Shown here in pieces: positions 1 through 3,784 of a DNA stretch of 5,219 bases. Under the pieces are notes generated by a model. That model saw nothing but the letters and a program-made list of their open reading frames with translations, did not search any database and was not told where the DNA came from. A program made the position numbers and the translations under genes. The first letter of the stretch is position 1. Each line of letters opens with the position of its first letter. Where the stretch lies: positions 1-5,219 of the forward strand of contig JALOAT010000098.1 in the NCBI GenBank assembly GCA_023228645.1. The letters run 5' to 3'. This stretch comes from Gammaproteobacteria bacterium. GTDB lineage: Bacteria > Pseudomonadota > Gammaproteobacteria > Thiohalomonadales > Thiohalomonadaceae.

Positions 1-37
1 TGCTTTCTTCGTCGGTATAAATTAAGCGCTTACTCAT
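1..37 (-). CDS. Start of an unidentified early-operon gene (partial, cut by window edge)
   Basis: Only the first 12 codons are visible, reading MSKRLIYTDEES, and then the window ends. The ATG at 37-35 overlaps the TGA stop of the preceding gene (ATGA), a standard translational-coupling arrangement. A GAGGAAG sequence lies about 7 bases before the ATG, inside the end of the upstream gene, and would serve as its ribosome binding site. Overlap, ribosome binding site and operon direction together make a real gene likely. Too little protein is visible to say what it does. Confidence 0.7.
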   Translation of the reverse strand, partial: MSKRLIYTDEES

Positions 38-411
38 AATTCTTCCTCGATATCTTCTAAGAACTCTTGTTCTTCCTCTTCCTCATAATCGTATTCGTCA
101 ACAATGCCATAGTGCGTTGGATCTAAAACCTCTAATATTTGATTATAAGTATCTAATATCAAAGACAACTTATTTATCGAGGCTTCTTTGATTGCTTGGA
201 TATTAACCATGTAGACTTTTAATACCCTTACTTTGATGTTGGCTTTTTGCGCTCTCTTTTGATTATTAACACCCCCTAATTTATGAAACTTTTTAAAATC
301 TTCTTCCGCGATCAACATTTGTGTTTCCGCTTCGGTATATCGGAGGTCTAATTGAAAGAAATTACGGCGTATTTTTTCCGCGATATTAACATTATCTTCG
401 TTGTTACTCAT
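34..411 (-). CDS. Hypothetical early phage protein, helical with an acidic C-terminal tail
   Basis: A 125-aa protein I do not recognise. Residues 1-95 look mostly alpha-helical with charged and hydrophobic positions alternating, and the middle (about 50-65) is basic. The last 21 residues are extreme: 14 are Asp or Glu, including a run of five Glu at 110-114. Such tails can mimic nucleic acid or bind basic partners, but that is inference only. The ATG at 411 follows an AAGGAGGG ribosome binding site at good spacing. The gene lies 20 bases after the 85-aa gene and overlaps the next gene by four bases (ATGA), so it is part of the leftward operon. No signal peptide or membrane segment is visible. 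Confidence 0.85.
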   Translation of the reverse strand: MSNNEDNVNIAEKIRRNFFQLDLRYTEAETQMLIAEEDFKKFHKLGGVNNQKRAQKANIKVRVLKVYMVNIQAIKEASINKLSLILDTYNQILEVLDPTHYGIVDEYDYEEEEEQEFLEDIEEEL

Positions 412-431
412 TCCACACCCTCCTTTTTTAA

Positions 432-689
432 TTATTTTGTAATTTTGATTTGGCTTTCTTCCGGAGCAATATCTCTATATACAATTACCGCATTATTTCT
501 TTTAAGAAATGCTAGTACTTGCTTTTTGTTCATTCCAACAATTAATATTTCATCCGCTAGCTGATTACCCATACCTCGCTGAACTTTAAGTCTTTCGACA
601 AAATACAAATTACCGTCTTTGTTAAAACTACAGCTTGAATACTTGTTCTCGTTAAGCCACTTAATCCAGAAGCCGCCGGCCTTAGCCAT
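432..689 (-). CDS. Hypothetical 85-aa early phage protein
   Basis: A small basic protein that I cannot assign to a family. The N-terminus (about residues 5-35) is rich in aromatic residues and looks beta-stranded (GGFWIKWL, then NLYFVERL). Residues 53-65 (MNKKQVLAFLKRN) look helical, and a strand follows (AVIVYRD). This suggests a small mixed alpha/beta fold. Its ATG overlaps the TAA of the upstream 218-aa zinc-ribbon gene by one base (TAATG), and a GGAGAG ribosome binding site sits inside the end of that gene. The two are therefore probably translated in a coupled way and may act together. It contains one of the five GCCGGCC sites, at 675-681. Confidence 0.85.
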   Translation of the reverse strand: MAKAGGFWIKWLNENKYSSCSFNKDGNLYFVERLKVQRGMGNQLADEILIVGMNKKQVLAFLKRNNAVIVYRDIAPEESQIKITK

Positions 690-1345
690 TATTGTTTCTC
701 TCCAAAAATAGATGCTAATATTTTAGCTAAAACCTCATCGCTCCATTCTTCTGGATCCTCACCATAAGCCCAGGTCACCGTCTTTGGCCTTATTACTCCG
801 TTAACTTCTTGTTTTCTACTTACTTCAACGTGATAAAAATTTACACAGTTAGGACATTTAAAAATAGATGCTGGAGGATGCCCTATTTCGAACTCTTCAG
901 TGAATTTCCAAAATTCCATTACACTTTTACATTTCGAACATTTAGGTTCCCACAGCTTCCTTAATTCAAAAATTTCATTTCTGTTGTTGCCGTCATAATC
1001 AACAAAAATTTCTTTAGCTCGTAACATTAGGTCGCTATTGATTTTTAGTTCGCCGGCCGGTGACGGATGAGGTTCGGTTTTAAAAGTAACATCTGGTAGT
1101 GTTTTATTTATAAGTGCGTTGTTTACAATTTTTTTAAAGTAAGCTTCTTTGTTTTGAATTTCGCCGCCGGACCGCCTACTAAAGTAATTAGTGAATGTAG
1201 CAACAGCGTTAAATACATCATCAACATCATGTTTATCTAACAATTCTTTTAAGTAAGTATTTATTTTAAATCTAGCTACATGATCAATATTGTTATTAGT
1301 AATGAATTTGCAATTTATTAATTTTTTTTGTAATGTTCCAATCAT
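689..1345 (-). CDS. Zinc-ribbon protein with replication-initiator-like segment (possible phage replication protein)
   Basis: A 218-aa protein with two visible parts. The N-terminal part (about residues 25-80) is helical and ends in a segment around IQNKEAYFKKIV (63-74). This resembles the IxNPxAYLxxxL signature often seen near the end of DNA-binding regions in plasmid and phage replication initiators. The second part has two CxxC pairs, C136/C139 and C164/C167, 24 residues apart, which is a typical four-cysteine zinc ribbon. A nucleic-acid-binding role in phage replication or regulation is a reasonable inference from these two elements and from the early-operon position, but the family is not identified. 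The ATG at 1345 follows a G-rich ribosome binding site (AGGGGGAGGG). The stop overlaps the next gene by one base. Alternative: an uncharacterised zinc-finger phage protein unrelated to replication. Confidence 0.85.
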   Translation of the reverse strand: MIGTLQKKLINCKFITNNNIDHVARFKINTYLKELLDKHDVDDVFNAVATFTNYFSRRSGGEIQNKEAYFKKIVNNALINKTLPDVTFKTEPHPSPAGELKINSDLMLRAKEIFVDYDGNNRNEIFELRKLWEPKCSKCKSVMEFWKFTEEFEIGHPPASIFKCPNCVNFYHVEVSRKQEVNGVIRPKTVTWAYGEDPEEWSDEVLAKILASIFGEKQ

Positions 1346-1361
1346 TCCCTTTCCCTCCCCC

Positions 1362-1511
1362 TTAGCAACTTAAGTAATAGCAATAACAATTATTCTGTAA
1401 TGAGTAATTACGAATGAAAGAATAAGGATAGGAGGAGGAGGAGGATGAGTGAGAAATATTATAAATAAGAATATTTTGAACGAATACTACTCTCAACTTA
1501 TCTCTAACCAT
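1362..1511 (-). CDS. Questionable 49-aa reading frame in the operon gap
   Basis: This frame fills the gap between the 61-aa gene (stop at 1519) and the 218-aa gene (ATG at 1345). It starts 7 bases after the first and ends 16 bases before the second. It begins MVRDKLRVVF, contains six serines in a row at residues 21-26 because of a (TCC)5 tract, and ends in a Tyr/Asn/Cys-rich stretch. The upstream AAGGGG is only 3 bases from the ATG, which is too close for a good ribosome binding site. The exact fit into the operon favours a gene. The low-complexity composition looks more like translated noncoding leader. I keep it as a weak call. Confidence 0.27.
   Translation of the reverse strand: MVRDKLRVVFVQNILIYNISHSSSSSSYPYSFIRNYSLQNNCYCYYLSC
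1431..1445. repeat. (GGA)5 triplet tract, (TCC)5 in the leftward transcript
   Basis: Five perfect GGA triplets on the plus strand. In the leftward operon mRNA this reads as repeated CCU, the same sequence as the core of the 16S rRNA anti-Shine-Dalgarno (CCUCC). It can therefore pair with GGAGG ribosome binding sites, including the one for the 218-aa gene about 80 bases downstream. On the plus strand the tract runs straight into an ATG at 1445 with a 7-codon frame (MSEKYYK), but the GGA run touches the start codon, so that is probably accidental. Confidence 0.9.
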
Positions 1512-1518
1512 AAACCCC

Positions 1519-1704
1519 TTAAACCCCCTTATTTCCTTTCTCTTTTCTTATCTCTTCATTTGTGATAATTTGAACGACATCGCTTATTGGATACCATTCA
1601 TCAAAAGCGACCATGATGTGAGTCGGTTTCATGTCTGCAATCTTAACGATTTTTCCGTTTTTTAAGAGGACAATGTCGCCTCCAGATAGTTTTAATTTAG
1701 TCAT
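1519..1704 (-). CDS. Hypothetical 61-aa beta-rich early phage protein
   Basis: A small protein with alternating hydrophobic strands and turns: GDIVLLKNGKIVKI (9-22), HIMVAF (29-34), EWYPISDVVQII (36-47), then a short charged basic tail. The pattern resembles small SH3-like or other beta-barrel proteins that are common as uncharacterised phage genes, but the fold is a guess and no function is claimed. The ATG at 1704 has a strong AAAGGAG ribosome binding site 5 bases upstream and overlaps the TGA of the 31-aa frame before it (ATGA). It belongs to the leftward early operon. Confidence 0.85.
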   Translation of the reverse strand: MTKLKLSGGDIVLLKNGKIVKIADMKPTHIMVAFDEWYPISDVVQIITNEEIRKEKGNKGV

Positions 1705-1796
1705 GCTTGCTCCTTTTTTGTTTGTTTTAAGCGTCCACTTTTGAAACGTGTTTTGTGATTTTGTCGGCGAAAATTATTACTCTTTTGTCGGTGCAT
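1701..1796 (-). CDS. Candidate 31-aa very basic peptide
   Basis: A frame starting MHRQKSNNFRRQ and ending KKEQA with a TGA that overlaps the ATG of the next gene (ATGA). Eleven of 31 residues are Lys or Arg and two are His, with no acidic residue until the penultimate codons, so it would bind nucleic acid or another acidic partner if made. The overlap supports a real gene, as the same arrangement occurs at two other junctions in this operon. Against it, the ribosome binding site is weak (AGG only 4 bases before the ATG), and the sequence contains a 9-base direct repeat that could instead be a regulatory element. An in-frame stop just upstream fixes the ATG at 1796 as the first possible start. 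Confidence 0.45.
   Translation of the reverse strand: MHRQKSNNFRRQNHKTRFKSGRLKQTKKEQA
1759..1791. repeat. Two 9-base direct repeats (TTTTGTCGG), 24 bases apart
   Basis: TTTTGTCGG occurs at 1759-1767 and again at 1783-1791. The 24-base period is eight codons, so in the 31-aa frame it encodes an Arg-Gln repeat. It could be a protein binding site in the gap before the 61-aa gene or a chance similarity. No inverted symmetry is evident. Confidence 0.5.
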
Positions 1797-1841
1797 TATA
1801 CCTATTTAAGCTAGAATCTCGTTGGCCGAACGCCTAGTATT

Positions 1842-2243
1842 TTATTGTTCTTCATCTTGATCAGAAAATATTTTGTGAAACGACTCAGTAATTAAGTCAA
1901 AAGTGTTATGTTTCTTTGCGATGTTACCGATGTTTGCCGCTCGTACAAAGGCCCTAATTCCTTTATCGATGTATTTTTTTTTAAAAGCTTCTGCATCTTC
2001 CTTAGTTGCAAGTTTGTATGCTCTTCTGTTATTATTTACAACAATAACACCACCCCTTTTATTGATGAGATTCATAGCGGCATAAATGTTACCGTCTAGT
2101 GATGTTGCATTAGGTCTTGGCTTAGAAATAAAGTACTCTGGTAGTGCTGCAATTATCTCTTCTTCACTGGCCCAATGATCATCTGGTAATGCAGATAAAT
2201 AATCGAGTAAGGCATCGGCTCGTCTTTCGTGTAATTTCTTCAT
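1842..2243 (-). CDS. Hypothetical 133-aa protein, possible winged-helix DNA-binding fold
   Basis: The order of predicted elements suggests a winged helix-turn-helix. A first helix spans residues 6-19 (ERRADALLDYLSAL), a second about 25-36 (ASEEEIIAALPEYF begins it), a probable recognition helix 46-62 (NATSLDGNIYAAMNLI), and a beta hairpin wing 64-78 (GGVIVVNNNRRAYKLA). A charged helical C-terminal part follows (81-130) with an acidic end. The DNA-binding reading is inference from pattern, not a recognised family. The ATG at 2243 has a strong AAAGGAGGG ribosome binding site about 8 bases upstream. It lies 21 bases after the lipoprotein gene in the same operon, and a gap of about 45 bases follows it before the next possible start. 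Confidence 0.85.
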   Translation of the reverse strand: MKKLHERRADALLDYLSALPDDHWASEEEIIAALPEYFISKPRPNATSLDGNIYAAMNLINKRGGVIVVNNNRRAYKLATKEDAEAFKKKYIDKGIRAFVRAANIGNIAKKHNTFDLITESFHKIFSDQDEEQ

Positions 2244-2264
2244 AAAATAATCCCTCCTTTGTTT

Positions 2265-2750
2265 TTATGCTTTCGGAGCACGAAGAACAACGTTCCATGA
2301 AACTTGTAATTCTTCGTCATCCATGAGTTTTAAAGTAGCTGTAATAATTGAGTGATAATCCTCTTCATTTTTTTTAGGATAAGTAGGAGTTAAACGAACA
2401 TGATATTCATCAGGTTTTTGTTCAGTAATTTTCCATAAAGAAGAAGAGTTTTTGTCAACACTAAAAGAAACGGTAACCTCAACATCTGTTTCTTCACCGT
2501 CTTTTTCTAAGAGGATGTTTTCAAGTGTTAGTATTCGAGCACCAATTAAATATTGCCGGCCTGATAACTTAATAGTTTGATTTCGATCTGCGTAAGCTAT
2601 TCCGTTTGTACCGTTTATTAGTAAAGCACCAAAATTACTAGCTTTTTCTAGGACATCCGCTTTAGTTAAAACTCCGGTATCGTTAGGATTGCAGCTAACT
2701 AACAAGCTAGCGGCGAATAAAGTAACAAAAAGAACTTTTTTAATTTGCAT
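2265..2750 (-). CDS. Predicted lipoprotein of unknown function in the early operon
   Basis: A 161-aa protein with a textbook lipoprotein signal: basic start MQIKK, hydrophobic core at residues 6-18, and lipobox L17-V18-S19-C20. Cys20 would be lipidated and the mature protein (about 142 aa) anchored on the outer face of the cell membrane. The mature part is rich in Thr, Ser and alternating hydrophobic residues, consistent with a beta-sandwich or Ig-like domain; no enzyme motif is visible. The ATG at 2750 has an AAAGGAGGG ribosome binding site, which lies within the upstream 56-aa gene (the two overlap by 11 bases). Lipoproteins carried by temperate phages can block superinfection, as Ltp of Streptococcus thermophilus phage TP-J34 does. 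I see no sequence similarity that proves this here, and the gene is on the lytic-direction strand, unlike Ltp. Confidence 0.9.
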   Translation of the reverse strand: MQIKKVLFVTLFAASLLVSCNPNDTGVLTKADVLEKASNFGALLINGTNGIAYADRNQTIKLSGRQYLIGARILTLENILLEKDGEETDVEVTVSFSVDKNSSSLWKITEQKPDEYHVRLTPTYPKKNEEDYHSIITATLKLMDDEELQVSWNVVLRAPKA

Positions 2751-2910
2751 ATAAACCCTCCTTTTCTTTTTTTATTTTCTCTTTTGTATTTCTAATTCTT
2801 TTTTTGTATAGCTTGTAATTACGACACCTACCATGACATCCAAGTTCTCTTTCCGGACAATCAAAACAAGGTGATGGCCCATAAGTTAGATCGTATTTAT
2901 TGAATTTCAT
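2740..2910 (-). CDS. 56-aa four-cysteine small phage protein (probable zinc binder)
   Basis: Not a long frame but well supported. The protein starts MKFNKYDLTYGPSPCFDC and has cysteines at 15, 18, 25 and 29 with a His next to the third (C-x2-C-x6-CH-x2-C), then Tyr and a very basic helical tail (about residues 31-51). The pattern of Cys-x2-Cys-Pro followed by Gly-Cys-His and a Lys/Arg helix is familiar from short uncharacterised proteins of Bacillota phages. A bound zinc is likely and nucleic-acid binding is possible. The ATG at 2910 has an AAGGAGG ribosome binding site, overlaps the TGA of the 41-aa gene (ATGA), and the gene's end overlaps the lipoprotein start by 11 bases. Confidence 0.88.
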   Translation of the reverse strand: MKFNKYDLTYGPSPCFDCPERELGCHGRCRNYKLYKKRIRNTKEKIKKEKEGLYAN

Positions 2911-3032
2911 CGTTTATTCCTCCTTGATTCGATGAGTAAGTCCGTTAGCATTAAGTTAGTAAATCTACCTAAAACAAATTTTTCTCTGTTTTTAAGTCGT
3001 TTTCTTCTCTTAATTGCTACAGGTTTGGTCAT
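2907..3032 (-). CDS. 41-aa basic peptide following the Cro-like gene
   Basis: A short frame reading MTKPVAIKRRKRLKNREK, then a more hydrophobic middle (FVLGRFTNLMLTDLLIES) and a basic end (RRNKR). Its ATG is 3 bases after the stop of the Cro-like gene, so ribosomes finishing that gene could restart here; only a weak AAAGAG-like site is present. Its stop overlaps the next ATG (ATGA), and its last codons contain that gene's ribosome binding site. The tight fit on both sides supports a real gene. The alternation of basic and amphipathic segments would suit a small DNA- or protein-binding peptide, but I do not recognise it. Confidence 0.7.
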   Translation of the reverse strand: MTKPVAIKRRKRLKNREKFVLGRFTNLMLTDLLIESRRNKR

Positions 3033-3035
3033 TGT

Positions 3036-3239
3036 TTAAAGACTCTTTTCAAATAATTCATCTAAGTCTTTATCAGTTTTTAAATAAGCACGGATTTTTA
3101 TTGCTTCATCTAAAGTGATTGTTTGGCGACCTGCAAATTTTGAGTAAATAGAAACTGCCGTTAAGTTTAAAAGTTCGGCAATGTCTTTAACATTTACTCC
3201 TTTTAATGCCATTTCAGCTTTTAAAATTCTGTAAATCAT
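3036..3239 (-). CDS. Cro-like XRE-family helix-turn-helix regulator
   Basis: A 67-aa single-domain DNA-binding protein. The helix-turn-helix is clear: VNVKDIAELLNLTAVSIYSK (about residues 15-34), with the first helix before it (MIYRILKAEMALKG) and two short helices after, ending in the typical DELFEKSL. The length and domain content match Cro-type and short XRE regulators of Bacillota phages. It is the first gene of the leftward operon, divergent from the repressor, which is the usual Cro position. It would bind the shared operators at 3253-3379 and shut off repressor transcription. The ATG at 3239 follows AGGAGGAGG with 5 bases spacing. An excisionase-like or general early regulator role is a less likely alternative. 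Confidence 0.82.
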   Translation of the reverse strand: MIYRILKAEMALKGVNVKDIAELLNLTAVSIYSKFAGRQTITLDEAIKIRAYLKTDKDLDELFEKSL

Positions 3240-3252
3240 TCATTCCTCCTCC

Positions 3253-3266
3253 TATGCATTTGCATA
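3253..3266. promoter_or_regulatory. Perfect palindrome TATGCA-TT-TGCATA, probable operator
   Basis: A 14-base perfect inverted repeat in the leader of the Cro-like gene, just before its ribosome binding site (3243-3251). Its half-site TATGC recurs across the control region (3292, 3324, 3366), which points to a dimeric HTH protein as the ligand. In the mRNA it could also form a small hairpin next to the ribosome binding site. Confidence 0.6.
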
Positions 3267-3285
3267 TTTTATACCCTCAATATAT

Positions 3286-3314
3286 ATGATATATGCTATT
3301 GAAGAGTAAGTCAA
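3286..3314 (-). promoter_or_regulatory. Leftward early promoter
   Basis: On the minus strand, TTGACT (3314-3309) and TATCAT (3291-3286) are separated by exactly 17 bases, a good vegetative sigma-factor promoter. Transcription would begin near 3279 and give a leader of about 40 bases before the Cro-like gene. An ATATATGCTA repeat (3289-3298) overlaps the -10 and a second (3321-3330) lies just upstream of the -35, so a protein bound there would block it. Confidence 0.65.
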
Positions 3315-3330
3315 GCAAAAATATATGCTA
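3289..3330. repeat. 10-base direct repeat ATATATGCTA, two copies 32 bases apart
   Basis: Identical copies at 3289-3298 and 3321-3330. The 32-base spacing is about three helical turns, so proteins bound to both would sit on the same face of the DNA. They share the TATGC core with the palindrome at 3253-3266. AT-rich DNA makes chance repeats commoner, but the position around the leftward promoter favours operators. Confidence 0.55.
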
Positions 3331-3354
3331 AATCATAATTATTTGTGTAAAACC

Positions 3355-3383
3355 TTGTATATTCGTATGCATTGTTATATTAT
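3355..3383 (+). promoter_or_regulatory. Rightward promoter for repressor and recombinase
   Basis: TTGTAT (3355-3360) and TATTAT (3378-3383) are 17 bases apart. Transcription would start near 3390 and leave about 30 bases before the repressor ATG. An imperfect operator copy (TATGCA-TT-GTTATA, 3366-3379) lies in the spacer, where it could mediate autoregulation or Cro repression. A second possible promoter, TTGTTA (3372-3377) with TATAAC (3395-3400), also 17 apart, overlaps it but would leave an unusually short leader. Confidence 0.55.
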
Positions 3384-3418
3384 TAAAGCGTAAATATAAC
3401 TAGATGAAAGGAGGCATT

Positions 3419-3784
3419 ATGCAGGAAGAAAACAAGTATAAAATAATGACTGATTTATTATTAAATGAAATCAAGCTCCAATTTGGAAATTTGCATAAGT
3501 TTGCAAGTTTATCAGGTTTAAACTATCAGACTATTAATAGCATGTTTAAAAGAGGAATTAAAAACTCGAGTATTGACTCTATTAAAAAAGTTTGTGCGTA
3601 TTTAGAAATTGATATTGTGAGTTTAATCTATGAACTTAAAATAGTTAAAATCAAAGATACAGAAAAATATAAGGAAAATCTATTTTTAAGTAAGTTTAAA
3701 ATGTTAGATGCTCAACAAAAAAAACTTCTTATGGATTATATTGATTTATTACTAATGGCCAAATCTAAAGAGGATGATGAATAA
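3419..3784 (+). CDS. XRE-type helix-turn-helix repressor (probable lysogeny repressor)
   Basis: A 121-aa protein starting MQEENKYKIM. I choose the ATG at 3419 rather than the in-frame ATG at 3404 because AAAGGAGG (3407-3414) is the ribosome binding site and would otherwise be coding. Residues 24-45 (NLHKFASLSGLNYQTINSMF) form the helix-turn-helix, followed by helices to about 70. The C-terminal segment (about 94-115, LDAQQKKLLMDYIDLLLMA) matches the helical tail that many short XRE regulators use to dimerise. There is no LexA/CI peptidase domain. Divergent placement opposite a Cro-like gene and coupling to the recombinase support a role in keeping the element silent. It probably binds the TATGC operators and regulates itself. 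Its stop overlaps the recombinase ATG (TAATG). Confidence 0.82.
   Translation: MQEENKYKIMTDLLLNEIKLQFGNLHKFASLSGLNYQTINSMFKRGIKNSSIDSIKKVCAYLEIDIVSLIYELKIVKIKDTEKYKENLFLSKFKMLDAQQKKLLMDYIDLLLMAKSKEDDE

Noticed and set aside
352..564. Plus-strand 70-aa frame opposite two early genes
   Set aside because: It lies opposite two well-supported minus-strand genes, has no ribosome binding site and reads like translated antisense.
1397..1411. Inverted repeat GTAAT-GAGTA-ATTAC in the operon gap
   Set aside because: Five AT-rich base pairs, no second copy and no link to a start or stop; not distinguishable from chance.
1458..1463. Perfect TATAAT on the minus strand, possible internal promoter
   Set aside because: No acceptable -35 at 15-18 bases; the only TTGAGA is 27 bases away. 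Chance is likely in AT-rich DNA.
1445..1468. Plus-strand 7-codon frame MSEKYYK directly after the (GGA)5 tract
   Set aside because: The GGA run touches the start codon with no proper spacing, no promoter is evident, and it is antisense to the operon leader.
1801..1841. Possible terminator hairpin (CGTT-CGGCC-AACG with outer CTAG) after the 133-aa gene
   Set aside because: The stem is only four pairs with a mismatched extension, and no U-tract follows, so intrinsic termination is not supported.
1903..2099. Two overlapping plus-strand frames (60 and 63 aa) with Phe/Leu-rich, membrane-like sequence
   Set aside because: Both are antisense shadows of the 133-aa gene; the hydrophobicity comes from reading Lys/Glu codons on the wrong strand.
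3036..3239. Excisionase (Xis) identity for the first leftward gene
   Set aside because: The sequence has a clear XRE-type helix-turn-helix and ends in the usual Cro-like DELF motif rather than a winged-helix Xis pattern.
3404..3418. Earlier in-frame ATG for the repressor (adds MKGGI)
   Set aside because: Using it would leave no ribosome binding site, and the added codons are the AAAGGAGG site for the ATG at 3419.
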